DNA of 64,000 bases from Halobacillus_B sp963739045 (GCA_963739045.1 CAVTYY010000001.1:372001-436000), one strand, 5' to 3'. Shown: positions 45,368 to 55,341, numbered from the stretch's first letter. Notes: generated by a model not told the origin, from the sequence alone. Made by a program: numbers and translations.

Positions 45368-47944
45368 TCATGACTCATCGTCAGAGGATTTTTCATCCTC
45401 TTCCTGCTGATCAGCTGGTTCTTCTCCCTCAGTTTCAGGTTCTGCAAGATTCGCAGCATCCATTTCTTCTGAGGCTTCTACGGCTTCTTCCACAAGTTGT
45501 TCTTCTTCTTTTTCAGACTCAATCCGGGCTACGGTAGCGACTTCTTCGCCGTCTCCAAGTCTGATCAAGCGAACTCCTTGAGTGTTTCTGCCCGTTTCAG
45601 AAATACTTTCCACCGGCATACGGATTAATACACCGCTTGCCGTAATAATCATAACATCCTCTTCACCAGTCACGGCTTTAGTGGCAACCACCTGGCCATT
45701 ACGCTCGGTGAGATTACAGGTAATGATTCCTTTACCTCCGCGGTTGGTAATTCTATATTCTTCCGCAGGGGTCCGTTTACCAAATCCTTTGTTGGTAACC
45801 GTCAGCACTTGAAGGGTATCATCAATAATTTCCATCGATACCACTTTGTCGTCTTCCCGAAGAGAAATCCCTTTCACTCCGGCAGCCGTACGGCCCATCG
45901 CCCGGATTTGATCCTCGTTAAAACGAATCAAGTAACCGTTCTGCGTGCCGATCATAATGTCTTTGGTGCCATTGGTTAAACGGACGGAAATTAATTCATC
46001 ATCCTCCCGCAGACCAAGAGCAATCAGCCCGCCTTTACGGATGTTGGCAAATTGGGAGAGCGTGGTCCGCTTCGTAATTCCATTCCTGGTCGTAAAGATT
46101 AAATACCAGTCATCGACGAAATCTTCTACTGTAATGACAGCGTTAATCCACTCGTCCTGTTCAATATTCAGCATATTGATGATTGGAATCCCCTTAGCGG
46201 TCCGGCTGAACTCTGGCACTTCATACCCTTTCGCTTTATACACTTTTCCTTTGTTCGAGAAGAAAAGTAACGTATTATGCGTCGAGGTAGACAAGAGATG
46301 CTCGACAAAATCTTCCTCATGCGTACCCATTCCCTGCACGCCGCGTCCGCCGCGCCGCTGGGAGCGGTACGTAGTTGCCGGCAATCGTTTCACATACCCC
46401 TGGTGAGTCAGTGAGACGATGACGGTTTCTTCCGGAATCAAGTCTTCATCTTCAATAAAGTCCGTTCCGCCAAGCACAATTTCCGTGCGGCGTTCATCAT
46501 TGTATCGTTCTTTAATATCAAGCAGCTCTTCACGAATAATTTCCAGCACTTTTTCTTCGTCTTCCAGAATCGCTTTTAGTTCGTCAATGAGTTTAACTAA
46601 GTCCTGGTATTCACTTTCGATCTTCTCTCGTTCCAGTCCAGTCAAGCGCTGCAGACGCATATCGAGAATGGCCTGTGCCTGCTTTTCAGACAGACCGAAA
46701 CGCTCCATTAACCCTGTACGGGCAATGTCTGTCGTCTGTGATTCGCGAATCAGCTTAATGACTTCATCCAGATGGTCAAGAGCGATTCGCAGCCCTTCTA
46801 GAATGTGGGCACGAGCTTCGGCTTTACGTAATTCGTAGGCCGTTCTGCGGCGGATAACTTCTTTCTGGTGCTCGAGATAGTATTCCAGACACTGCTTAAT
46901 ATTAAGCACGCGCGGATGACCATTTACAAGCGCAAGCATATTGATGCCGAATGTGGTTTGCAAGGCCGTCATTTTGTATAAATTGTTTAACAGCACGTTA
47001 GGATTGGCATCTTTTCTCAGTTCAATGACCATACGCATTCCGTTACGGTCGGATTCATCACGCAGGTCGGTAATACCGTCTATTTTCTTATCACGGGCAA
47101 GCTCGGCAATCTTCTCGACTAATCGGGCTTTATTCACCTGGTAAGGAAGTTCATTCACAATAATGCGGGGTTTACCATTAGCTAGTTCTTCAATCTCGGC
47201 ATTAGCACGGACGGTTATCGAACCTTTCCCCGTTTCATAAGCTTTACGAATACCACTCAGACCGAGAATTTTACCAGCCGTTGGGAAATCCGGACCGTAA
47301 ATATAATTCTCCATCAGCTCTTGGATCGTAATATCCGGATCCTTACTGAGCGCAAGGACGCCGTCAATGACTTCGCCTAGCTGGTGAGGAGGGATATTCG
47401 TTGCCATCCCTACCGCAATCCCGGAACCGCCGTTAACGAGCAAGTTGGGAAATTTAGCTGGCAGGACTTTCGGTTCTCTCTCGGTACCATCATAGTTATC
47501 ATCATAATCGATGGTGTCTTTATTAATATCTTTTAAAATCTCCATCGAGATCTTGGACATTCTTGCTTCTGTGTAACGCATGGCTGCGGCAGCGTCTCCA
47601 TCCACAGATCCAAAGTTACCATGACCGTCTACCAGCATGTAGCGGTAGTTAAAGTCCTGCGCCATACGCACCATCGTATCGTATACGGCAGAGTCACCGT
47701 GAGGGTGGTACTTACCAATAACTTCCCCTACGATACGGGCAGATTTCTTGTAAGCTTTGTCCGCATGCATTCCGAGGTCATGCATCGCATATAAAATACG
47801 GCGGTGCACGGGTTTTAAGCCGTCTCTCACGTCAGGAAGGGCACGGGCCACAATTACACTCATCGCATAATCGAGAAACGACGTACGCATCTCCTGGCTG
47901 ATATTTACTTCCTGCACGCGCGGGCGTTCGGGTTGATCCACCAT
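45368..47944 (-). CDS. gyrA: DNA gyrase subunit A
   Basis: GyrA cuts and rejoins DNA in the gyrase A2B2 complex. The catalytic Tyr is in AAAMRYTEARM. The quinolone-determining stretch KYHPHGDSAVYDTMVRMAQ has the usual Ser. The C-terminal half has six beta-pinwheel blades with the GyrA box QRRGGRG. A strongly acidic tail (residues ~815-858) ends the 858-residue protein, longer than in B. subtilis, in line with halophile character. ATG 47944 follows TAGGAGGTAAAAGA. Confidence 0.98.
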   Translation of the reverse strand: MVDQPERPRVQEVNISQEMRTSFLDYAMSVIVARALPDVRDGLKPVHRRILYAMHDLGMHADKAYKKSARIVGEVIGKYHPHGDSAVYDTMVRMAQDFNYRYMLVDGHGNFGSVDGDAAAAMRYTEARMSKISMEILKDINKDTIDYDDNYDGTEREPKVLPAKFPNLLVNGGSGIAVGMATNIPPHQLGEVIDGVLALSKDPDITIQELMENYIYGPDFPTAGKILGLSGIRKAYETGKGSITVRANAEIEELANGKPRIIVNELPYQVNKARLVEKIAELARDKKIDGITDLRDESDRNGMRMVIELRKDANPNVLLNNLYKMTALQTTFGINMLALVNGHPRVLNIKQCLEYYLEHQKEVIRRRTAYELRKAEARAHILEGLRIALDHLDEVIKLIRESQTTDIARTGLMERFGLSEKQAQAILDMRLQRLTGLEREKIESEYQDLVKLIDELKAILEDEEKVLEIIREELLDIKERYNDERRTEIVLGGTDFIEDEDLIPEETVIVSLTHQGYVKRLPATTYRSQRRGGRGVQGMGTHEEDFVEHLLSTSTHNTLLFFSNKGKVYKAKGYEVPEFSRTAKGIPIINMLNIEQDEWINAVITVEDFVDDWYLIFTTRNGITKRTTLSQFANIRKGGLIALGLREDDELISVRLTNGTKDIMIGTQNGYLIRFNEDQIRAMGRTAAGVKGISLREDDKVVSMEIIDDTLQVLTVTNKGFGKRTPAEEYRITNRGGKGIITCNLTERNGQVVATKAVTGEEDVMIITASGVLIRMPVESISETGRNTQGVRLIRLGDGEEVATVARIESEKEEEQLVEEAVEASEEMDAANLAEPETEGEEPADQQEEDEKSSDDES

Positions 47945-48049
47945 TCTTTTACCTCCTAGTTACCTGTGAGTCAGAAAAGAACGACGGTACTGCCGTTCTA
48001 TTGAAAAAATCACAGAGGTATCTCATTCTATCTATTTCTAACGGACTGA

Positions 48050-49972
48050 TTACACGTCCAAATTCTGAACATACTGCGCATTTTCCTGAATAAAGTTACG
48101 ACGCGGTTCTACCTTATCTCCCATGAGAATATCAAAGGTTTCATCCGCTCCGATCGCATCCTCAAGACTAACTTGAAGCAGCGTTCTTGTATCAGGATCC
48201 ATCGTTGTTTCCCAAAGCTGTTCCGGATTCATCTCACCTAAGCCTTTGTAGCGCTGGATGCCGGGCTTTGGCGTGTTAGGCAGCTCTGCCAGCATGGTGT
48301 CCAGCTGTTTATCACTGTACGTGTAATAAGCAGCTTTGCCTTGCTGAATTTTATATAATGGCGGCTGCGCAATATAAATATAGCCTGACTCAATTAATGG
48401 ACGCATGTAGCGGTAGAAGAAGGTCAATAACAGCGTTCGAATATGCGCTCCATCTACGTCGGCATCTGTCATGATGACAATCTTATGATAGCGGGCTTTC
48501 GCGATATCAAAGTCTTCGCCAATCCCTGTTCCGAGAGCGGTAATAATCGTCCGCACCTCGTTATTGGAAAGAATTTTATCTAAACGGGCTTTTTCCACAT
48601 TGATAATCTTCCCGCGCAATGGCAGAATCGCCTGGAAATGCCGGTCCCGGCCCTGCTTGGCTGATCCGCCGGCAGAGTCACCCTCAACGACATACAGTTC
48701 AGAGATTCTGGCATCTTTTGAAGAACAGTCTGCCAGTTTACCTGGTAGATTGGAAACTTCCAATGCGTTCTTACGCCGGGTCAGCTCACGGGCTTTCTTA
48801 GCGGCCATACGGGCTCTCGATGCCATCAGACCTTTTTCAACAATGCTTCTCGCCATGTTGGGATTTTCGAACAGATATTTTGAAAAGCCTTCGGAGAACA
48901 GAGAATCAGTAACGGTCCGCACCTCACTGTTTCCGAGCTTCGTTTTGGTCTGGCCTTCGAATTGCGGATCCGGGTGCTTAATAGAAATAATCGCTGTTAA
49001 GCCTTCCCTGACGTCATCCCCCGTCAGATTCGGATCTGTCTCTTTGAACATATTATTCTTTCTGGCATAGTCATTAATCACCCGGGTCAGACCGGTTTTG
49101 AACCCTGATTCATGCGTTCCGCCCTCGTAAGTATGAATATTGTTCGTATAGGAATAAATGTTACTGGCAAAACCGTCATTATACTGAAGAGCAACCTCCA
49201 CGGTAATCTCATCCTGCTCGTCCTCAACGAAGAACGTTTCGTGGAGAGCTTCCCGTGTACGATTCATGTGTTCCACGTAGGAGACAATCCCGCCTTCATA
49301 ATAATAATCTTTTGGTTCTTCGTCCGTACGCTTATCTTCAATCGTGATCGTGAGTCCGCGGTTTAGAAAGGCAAGTTCACGGCATCGATTGGCAAGTGTC
49401 TCGAATTTATATTCTTTCGTTTCCGAAAAGATTTCCTCATCCGGATCGAAATGAATCCGCGTTCCAGTAATATCGGTTTCTCCGATCACCTTCAAGTCCT
49501 CTTGCGGTACACCGCGGCGGAATTCCTGGTAGTAAATATTTCCATGCAGATGGACAAAAACTTCTAACTGGCTAGACAAGGCGTTTACCACTGATGCGCC
49601 GACACCGTGCAGTCCACCGGAGACCTTATAACCTCCACCGCCGAATTTACCGCCGGCATGAAGAACAGTCATAATGACTTCTACCGCGGGACGTCCGGTT
49701 TTTTCCTGAATACCTACAGGGATCCCCCGTCCGTTATCCGTTACGGTAATACTGTTGTCCTTTTCAATATATACTTGAATATGATCGCAAAAACCGGCCA
49801 TAGCCTCATCAATACTATTATCTACAATTTCCCATACCAGGTGGTGAAGTCCTTTTTCGTTCGTGGACCCGATATACATTCCGGGACGCTTACGAACGGC
49901 TTCTAACCCTTCAAGCACCTGGATCTGACTCTCATCATAGGATTGATATTCTCCGACTGTTTCATCTTTCAT
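48050..49972 (-). CDS. gyrB: DNA gyrase subunit B
   Basis: GyrB is the ATPase subunit. GHKL motifs are EIVDNSIDEAMAG, VTDNGRGIPVG and GGLHGVGASVVNAL. The Toprim domain carries YVVEGDSAGGSAKQGRDR and MTDADVDGAHIRTLLL. I prefer ATG 49972, 7 bases after AGGTG, over the in-frame GTG at 49981. About 640 residues. Together with gyrA downstream it forms the gyrBA pair. Confidence 0.97.
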   Translation of the reverse strand: MKDETVGEYQSYDESQIQVLEGLEAVRKRPGMYIGSTNEKGLHHLVWEIVDNSIDEAMAGFCDHIQVYIEKDNSITVTDNGRGIPVGIQEKTGRPAVEVIMTVLHAGGKFGGGGYKVSGGLHGVGASVVNALSSQLEVFVHLHGNIYYQEFRRGVPQEDLKVIGETDITGTRIHFDPDEEIFSETKEYKFETLANRCRELAFLNRGLTITIEDKRTDEEPKDYYYEGGIVSYVEHMNRTREALHETFFVEDEQDEITVEVALQYNDGFASNIYSYTNNIHTYEGGTHESGFKTGLTRVINDYARKNNMFKETDPNLTGDDVREGLTAIISIKHPDPQFEGQTKTKLGNSEVRTVTDSLFSEGFSKYLFENPNMARSIVEKGLMASRARMAAKKARELTRRKNALEVSNLPGKLADCSSKDARISELYVVEGDSAGGSAKQGRDRHFQAILPLRGKIINVEKARLDKILSNNEVRTIITALGTGIGEDFDIAKARYHKIVIMTDADVDGAHIRTLLLTFFYRYMRPLIESGYIYIAQPPLYKIQQGKAAYYTYSDKQLDTMLAELPNTPKPGIQRYKGLGEMNPEQLWETTMDPDTRTLLQVSLEDAIGADETFDILMGDKVEPRRNFIQENAQYVQNLDV

Positions 49973-50035
49973 GGTACTCACCTACATTCCTCAAGTGGTT
50001 TATCTCTTTCTTCGACATGACTGCGTGCCCCTGGT

Positions 50036-50317
50036 TTATTCCATTTCCTCTGAGAAGTCCTCAAGCTTATTGAGCGTCGACATCATATTGGCCCGTTTTT
50101 TCAACGTGAAGACAGACAAGGGGCTGAAATAAATAATGTCATTGGTCACTACAATGGCTTTTGCATTATTTTCTTCTGTTTCTACCACTCGTTTATTCTT
50201 CCGTTGATTAAAAATCATTTCTTCAATAATTGACGAAGAGGACATGAGACTCTGGTCTATGATTGCTACGACGTCTTTAGATTGAATAACGTGGTCGTCC
50301 CCGATGTGAATAAACAA
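50036..50317 (-). CDS. remB: Extracellular matrix regulator RemB
   Basis: RemB (YaaB) is a small DNA-binding-type regulator of the RemA/RemB (DUF370) family linked to biofilm matrix genes in B. subtilis. The 93-residue protein begins MFIHIGDDHVIQSKDVVAI and has the family region KAIVVTNDIIYFSPLSVFTLKKRA. Start is TTG 50317, after GAGGTGGCAAG. It lies between recF and gyrB, as in B. subtilis. Confidence 0.92.
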   Translation of the reverse strand: MFIHIGDDHVIQSKDVVAIIDQSLMSSSSIIEEMIFNQRKNKRVVETEENNAKAIVVTNDIIYFSPLSVFTLKKRANMMSTLNKLEDFSEEME

Positions 50318-50326
50318 CTTGCCACC

Positions 50327-51445
50327 TCATTTCTGAACCTCGATGGTTCCATCCTTAACGTGAAAAATTTCTGCCTGGTCAAGCGCTTCGTGTTCAATTC
50401 CATCTATACTTGTCGTCGAGACAAAAGTTTGCACCTTCCCCTGAATGGTGTGCAGAAGGTGAGACTGGCGAAAATCATCCAGTTCACTTAAAACATCATC
50501 AAGAAGAAGGATGGGATATTCTCCTACTTCACTATGAATCAGCTCGATTTCAGCAAGTTTCAAAGACAAAGCGGTCGTTCGCTGCTGACCTTGAGATCCA
50601 TAAGTCTGGACATCCTTGCCGTTGACATAGAATACAAGGTCATCCCTGTGAGGGCCGGCAAGCGTTGTCCCGCGGTCAATCTCTTTACTCTCTATCTCGG
50701 AAAACTTATCTTCATAGGTCTTTTTTATTATTTCCAAATTCATATCCTCTGATACTTTGACACTGGCATCATAGGAAATCTCAAGTTTTTCGAGGTTCCT
50801 GCTGATTCCCTCATGAATGGGGGCAGCCCAGGAACGAAGCAGCTGTAAAAACTTAAACCGGCGTTCGATAATAGTCGCAGCATGTTCCATCAGCTGGTCA
50901 GTCAAAACACTCAGCATCGTGCGGTCAGCTCCGGGCTTGCGCTGCAGTTCCTTTAATAAATGGTTCCGCTGGCGTAAAACCTTCTGATACTGTCCGAGAT
51001 GATAGATGTACGTAGGCTGAATTTGACCGATTTCCATGTCAATAAACCGACGACGCACCTGAGGACTCCCTTTAACAAGGTTTAAATCCTCAGGTGCAAA
51101 CATGACGACATTTAAGGCACCTATATAATCACTTAAGCGCTTTTGCTCAATATGATTTAATTTCGCTTTCTTCCCTTTATTGGAAATAACAATTTCCAGT
51201 GGAAACCGGCGATTCCGTTTAAATACACTACCTTTTATTTTACCATACTCTGCGTCCCATTGTATTAATTCTTTATCACGGGGGGTACGGTGAGATCTCG
51301 TAAACGCTAACACGTAAATGGCTTCCATCAAATTGGTCTTCCCCTGGGCGTTTTCACCAATGATGACATTTATGGTGTGATCGAAGGTTAATGAAAGCTG
51401 ATCATAGTTTCGGTATGATCGTAAAGACAATTCATTAATATACAT
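50327..51445 (-). CDS. recF: DNA replication and repair protein RecF
   Basis: RecF helps load RecA at gaps. It is an SMC-like ATPase with Walker A IIGENAQGKTNLMEAIY, signature LAGPHRDDLVFYVNG and Walker B PILLLDDVLSELDD. 372 residues. The ribosome site before ATG 51445 is weak, suggesting coupling to rlbA 25 bp upstream. Confidence 0.97.
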   Translation of the reverse strand: MYINELSLRSYRNYDQLSLTFDHTINVIIGENAQGKTNLMEAIYVLAFTRSHRTPRDKELIQWDAEYGKIKGSVFKRNRRFPLEIVISNKGKKAKLNHIEQKRLSDYIGALNVVMFAPEDLNLVKGSPQVRRRFIDMEIGQIQPTYIYHLGQYQKVLRQRNHLLKELQRKPGADRTMLSVLTDQLMEHAATIIERRFKFLQLLRSWAAPIHEGISRNLEKLEISYDASVKVSEDMNLEIIKKTYEDKFSEIESKEIDRGTTLAGPHRDDLVFYVNGKDVQTYGSQGQQRTTALSLKLAEIELIHSEVGEYPILLLDDVLSELDDFRQSHLLHTIQGKVQTFVSTTSIDGIEHEALDQAEIFHVKDGTIEVQK

Positions 51446-51469
51446 AATTTGTAAGTTTTGGTGGTCCGG

Positions 51470-51691
51470 CTACTCTCCCCGGACGACCTCATACGTTCCA
51501 AATTCTTCGACTTCAACTGTATCTCCCAGGTACAGTTTTCTTCCACGGCGGTTTTCAAGCTCACCATTCACATAAACTTCAAATTCAGCTAGGAAGATTT
51601 TTACCATGCCGCCTGATTCCACAACGTTGGCTAATTTTAAAAATTGTCCCAGCGGAATATATTCTGTTGAGATCTCAATACGTTCGTTCAT
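51470..51691 (-). CDS. rlbA: S4 domain protein YaaA (RlbA)
   Basis: This 73-residue RNA-binding S4 protein is linked in B. subtilis to late 50S ribosome assembly. The S4 core is IPLGQFLKLANVVESGGMVKIFLA followed by VYVNGELENRRGRKLYLGD. I start at ATG 51691, 8 bases after AGGGTG; the 40 extra upstream residues of the longer frame are not family-like. It lies between dnaN and recF. Confidence 0.94.
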   Translation of the reverse strand: MNERIEISTEYIPLGQFLKLANVVESGGMVKIFLAEFEVYVNGELENRRGRKLYLGDTVEVEEFGTYEVVRGE

Positions 51692-51933
51692 ATCATTCAC
51701 CCTATTTCCATGAATTGACCTTCTTTTTATTTTACTAAAGATCGGGCTGTAAGAAAAGACAAGAGCAGAATAAGACAGAAAATAGAAGGAAAGGACGATT
51801 TTTTCTTCCAAAATGGCGTTTTTTATCCAACTGATCCTGCCATTATTCTGCTGAGTCTTCTTTTTTAAACTTTGTGAATCATTTCACTAAAAGATTTTTT
51901 AAGCATAAAAAGAGATTCCACCATTCCTGATCA

Positions 51934-51970
51934 TAAAAAAATGCCATTATGAGCAATGTCATAATGGCAT
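51934..51970 (-). terminator. dnaN terminator
   Basis: ATGCCATTATGA / TCATAATGGCAT stem; minus strand ends TTTTTTATG. It separates dnaN from rlbA, so rlbA-recF need their own promoter or read-through. Confidence 0.88.
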
Positions 51971-51985
51971 TCCTAGTTTCCAGCG

Positions 51986-53128
51986 TTAATACGTGCGCAC
52001 TGGGAGAATCAGTTGAAGAACTTGTTCATCATCCACAGGACGAATGAGGAACGGGCGCATGGCTCCTGTGAATTCTACTTTAACTTGATCGTAATCGATC
52101 GCTTTTAACGCATCCATCATATATTTAGAACTGAACGAAATCTTTAAATCTTCCCCTTCGACGGAATCCGCAATGACTTCTTCAATTACGTTTCCTACTT
52201 CCGGAGAGTTGCCGTTGATTTCGATTTCATTGTCTTCTTTCGTGATCAATCGCACGACATTATTACGGTTTTCTTTCGCTAATAGAGAAGCTCGATCTAC
52301 TGACTGCAGCAATTCCTTCGTGCCAATCTTGACGATGGTTTTACTTTGTTCAGGGATCAGGCGGGAAGTTTCTGGATAATTGCCATCAAGTAAGCGCGAC
52401 AAGAAATATAAGTGCTTCGTACGGAATAACACTTGGTTCTCGGTCACACTAATTTCGATCTTGTCCTGGGAATCATCCAGAATCTTATTTAATTCCGTTA
52501 AGCTCTTGCCGGGAATAACGATGGACGGCAATTCCAGGCGCTCTTCTGACTCCCCAAGCGGAATTTGCCGGGATGCTAACCGGTGGCTGTCCGTCGCAAC
52601 AAAATGAAGCACGCCTTCCTCAATTCGAACGTTTACCCCAGTTAGAATCGGACGGGTTTCAGAAGTCGACACAGCGAATACCGTCTGCCTGATTAAATTT
52701 TTCAGTAAATCAATAGGCAGCTCAAAGCTGTCCTCCGTATGTAATTGAGGAAGCTGAGGGTATTCTTCTGGATCCTGGCCATTGAGATGGAATTCTGCAC
52801 TTCCTGACCGAATCGTGACGTTTCTATGATTATCACTTTCTATTTCTACGGTTTTCTGAGGAAGTTTACGAACAATATCAGGGAAATATTTGGCCTGAAG
52901 TACAACACTGCCAGGTTCAATATTCTCCACATAGACAATGCCGTCTTCTTCTTCAGGAATAAAGGATTCAATAGAGATATCCGAATCACTTCCTGTCAGC
53001 TTTACCCCGTTCTGTGAAGCTTCCAGTTTCATTCCTGTCAATATTGGAATCGTGGTTCTTGATGAGATGGCTTTCATGACATCTTGGACGCTGTCCATCA
53101 ATTGGTCGCGTTGAATGATAAATTTCAT
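51986..53128 (-). CDS. dnaN: DNA polymerase III sliding clamp (beta)
   Basis: The clamp encircles DNA and gives the replicase processivity. Three repeated clamp domains are visible; signatures include MKFIIQRDQLMDSVQDVMKAI, LQAKYFPDIVRKLP, ATDSHRLASRQIPL and the C-terminal AMRPFLIRPVDDEQVLQLILPVR. ATG 53128 (after AGGAGGAGTGTATT) gives 380 residues; the frame's longer start would cross the ribosome site. Confidence 0.98.
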   Translation of the reverse strand: MKFIIQRDQLMDSVQDVMKAISSRTTIPILTGMKLEASQNGVKLTGSDSDISIESFIPEEEDGIVYVENIEPGSVVLQAKYFPDIVRKLPQKTVEIESDNHRNVTIRSGSAEFHLNGQDPEEYPQLPQLHTEDSFELPIDLLKNLIRQTVFAVSTSETRPILTGVNVRIEEGVLHFVATDSHRLASRQIPLGESEERLELPSIVIPGKSLTELNKILDDSQDKIEISVTENQVLFRTKHLYFLSRLLDGNYPETSRLIPEQSKTIVKIGTKELLQSVDRASLLAKENRNNVVRLITKEDNEIEINGNSPEVGNVIEEVIADSVEGEDLKISFSSKYMMDALKAIDYDQVKVEFTGAMRPFLIRPVDDEQVLQLILPVRTY

Positions 53129-53154
53129 AAATACACTCCTCCTACTGAGCATAT

Positions 53155-53294
53155 ATTACTTATATTTTTGTATTATAAAACCGTAATAGTAATAGTATGG
53201 GCTGTGGATTTGTGGATAACCGGGGTGAACGTAATCACTGCATGGTTATCCACATGTGAATAACCTGTTGATGTACGTGGTCCAGTTATACACA
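53155..53294. other. oriC: oriC, dnaA-dnaN side: DnaA boxes, DnaA-trio and unwinding element
   Basis: DnaA boxes (TTATCCACA or close) lie at 53211-53219, 53246-53254, 53255-53263 and 53286-53294. Beyond the box nearest dnaN, the minus strand reads CCATACTATTACTATTACGG, which fits repeated DnaA-trio units, then an AT-rich stretch at 53155-53180 that should melt first. This is the layout of the B. subtilis incC unwinding region. Confidence 0.92.
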
Positions 53295-53303
53295 CTATCC
53301 AGA

Positions 53304-54659
53304 TTAATGAGATTTCAATTGTTCCGTAATTTCATCCAATTCTCTTTGCAGCTGCTGATCTGCAGCAATCATTTTAGAAATTTTTTCATGGGCATGTATA
53401 ACAGTGGTGTGATCGCGCCCGCCGAATTCTTCTCCGATCTTAGGCAGAGAATAGTCGGTAAGCTCTCTCGTTAGATACATCGCAATTTGTCTTGGAAAAG
53501 CGATCGATTTCGTTCGTTTCTTAGCTGGAAAGTCTTCCAGACGTACATTGTATTTCTCGCCTACCATTTCCTGAATCGCCTCGATAGTAATGACTCGGGG
53601 CTTTGAGCTTGGAATGATATCTTTCAAGGCCTCTGCCGCAAGCGAAGCATTGATGTCGCGATTAATTAACGAAGAATAGGCCACCACACGAATCAGAGCA
53701 CCCTCCAGTTCGCGAATGTTTGTATCAATTTGATTCGCAATATAGAGCATCACTTCATTAGGGATATCAAGCCCTTCTGCCTTCGCTTTCTTACGCAAAA
53801 TGGCAATCCTTGTCTCCAGGTCCGGCGGCGTAATATCAGTGATCAGCCCCCACTCGAAACGGGATCTGAGTCGGTCTTCAAGCGTTGGGATTTCCTTAGG
53901 CGGACGATCACTGGAAATAACGATTTGTTTACTTTCTTCATGCAGCGTATTAAATGTATGGAAGAATTCCTCCTGGGTTTGTTCTTTCCCGGCAAGGAAT
54001 TGAATATCATCAATTAAAAGCACGTCCACACTGCGGTATTTATTGCGAAAATTAACCGCTTTGTTATCTCGGATAGAATTAATAAATTCATTGGTAAATT
54101 TTTCAGAAGACAAATAAACCACTTTAGCATTCGGGTTATGATCTAATACATAATGGCCAATTGCATGCATTAAGTGGGTCTTTCCAAGGCCAACTCCCCC
54201 GTAAATAAACAGTGGATTGTAAGCTTTAGCAGGTGCTTCTGCAACGGCAAGGGAGGCAGCATGAGCAAATCGGTTCCCTGAGCCAATAACAAAGGTATCA
54301 AAGGTATACTTTGAGTTCAGCATGCTCTGCGGGGATTCCTCATTACCGTTATTTTTTACGTCTGGTACTTTTTTAGAAGACAGTTTCACATCTTCAAGCG
54401 ACTGATCCTTCGATTCAGGAATAATAAATTTAGTCTCAAGCTCAACCCCGGTCACTTCATTTAGCGTTTCCGTTATTAATCCTTCATACTGGTTCTCCAG
54501 CCAGTCTCTGGCAAATTCATTTGGTGCGACAATGGTTAACGTGCTTTCTGTTAAGGAATCGGCTTTGGTAGCTTTTAACCATGTTTCAAAACTGGGTTTG
54601 CTGATTTTCTCTTTGATCTTCTCCAAGGTATTGTCCCAAAGTTCGTGGATGTTCTCCAA
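53304..54659 (-). CDS. dnaA: Chromosomal replication initiator DnaA
   Basis: DnaA binds oriC and opens it. Domain I is residues ~1-85 (LWDNTLEKIKEKISKPSFETW), domain II is a short linker, domain III has Walker A YGGVGLGKTHLMHAIG and Walker B VDVLLIDDIQFLAGKE, and domain IV has the box-binding GGRDHTTVIHAHEKI. 451 residues. Translation starts at TTG 54659 after AAGGGGTGAAACAAT, a rare start that limits expression. A terminator-like hairpin precedes it. Confidence 0.98.
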   Translation of the reverse strand: MENIHELWDNTLEKIKEKISKPSFETWLKATKADSLTESTLTIVAPNEFARDWLENQYEGLITETLNEVTGVELETKFIIPESKDQSLEDVKLSSKKVPDVKNNGNEESPQSMLNSKYTFDTFVIGSGNRFAHAASLAVAEAPAKAYNPLFIYGGVGLGKTHLMHAIGHYVLDHNPNAKVVYLSSEKFTNEFINSIRDNKAVNFRNKYRSVDVLLIDDIQFLAGKEQTQEEFFHTFNTLHEESKQIVISSDRPPKEIPTLEDRLRSRFEWGLITDITPPDLETRIAILRKKAKAEGLDIPNEVMLYIANQIDTNIRELEGALIRVVAYSSLINRDINASLAAEALKDIIPSSKPRVITIEAIQEMVGEKYNVRLEDFPAKKRTKSIAFPRQIAMYLTRELTDYSLPKIGEEFGGRDHTTVIHAHEKISKMIAADQQLQRELDEITEQLKSH

Positions 54660-54689
54660 ATTGTTTCACCCCTTTCTCTATCAATGGAA

Positions 54690-54742
54690 AACAAAAAAGC
54701 CTTTCGTTCTCTTTTTCGAACGACGCGAAGGGATCGAAAGGC
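54690..54742 (-). terminator. Terminator-like hairpin in the dnaA leader
   Basis: On the minus strand GCCTTTCG (54742-54735) pairs with CGAAAGGC (54706-54699) and is followed directly by TTTTTTGTTTT. It ends 31 bases before the dnaA start codon, on the dnaA strand, downstream of the proposed promoter. Confidence 0.65.
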
Positions 54743-54792
54743 ATTTGTATAAGGTTTGTATAAAGTTGTCGATCGAAAAACTTCTGAGCGTA

Positions 54793-55117
54793 TGTGGATA
54801 GAAAAGATTTGATTTCATAGGATTATAGAATGTTATTTTCATTATCCACACCCTTGTGTATAAACACATAAACAGGTGTGTTAATAACTGTCCACACGTT
54901 ATCCACAATCTGTGTATAAGATTTTTTGGCTGCAAAAGTAATTCTCGGTTAAGCACAAATATAATACCAGATAAAAGCTAGTGTTGCAATGGTTCTGACT
55001 AACTTATCCACAATCTCAACAGCTTGTAGACAGATCCTGTCCACAACACTATATTTTGTGATTAGCTTGTCGATATTTGGTGTGGATAGTCGTTTACGGT
55101 CGAAAAAATTATACACA
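54793..55117. other. oriC: oriC, upstream side: DnaA box cluster
   Basis: DnaA-box matches or one-base variants lie at 54793-54801, 54842-54850, 54855-54863, 54899-54907, 54911-54919, 55004-55012, 55081-55089 and 55109-55117. With the cluster beyond dnaA this makes oriC bipartite, as in B. subtilis. No gene lies between dnaA and rpmH. Confidence 0.92.
54822..54850 (-). promoter_or_regulatory. Candidate dnaA promoter overlapped by a DnaA box
   Basis: Minus strand TATAAT (54822-54827) with TGTGGA 17 bases upstream (54845-54850). The poor -35 box is part of the DnaA box 54842-54850, so DnaA binding would block it and give autoregulation. This is inference from position. Confidence 0.45.
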
Positions 55118-55255
55118 GGGCCTGTGAATGTTCGCTGAATCACTCTTCCTTTTATAACGTGAAGCCCGATTATTTTCAAGTTGTTATGTAACAGTTTCTG
55201 TTATATAACTGTTTGCAGACTGAAGAAAAATCAGCTAGAATCATTAAAGTACCCG

Positions 55256-55284
55256 TTGACAGTTTTGGCGGTCTTGATTATAAT
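55256..55284 (+). promoter_or_regulatory. rpmH promoter
   Basis: TTGACA (55256-55261), 17 bases, TATAAT (55279-55284): perfect consensus, about 58 bp before the rpmH start. Confidence 0.93.
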
Positions 55285-55341
55285 TATCGGGACTGCCTTT
55301 TAGATGTTAGTTTTGGAATTAATGCAGGAGGTGTATATATA

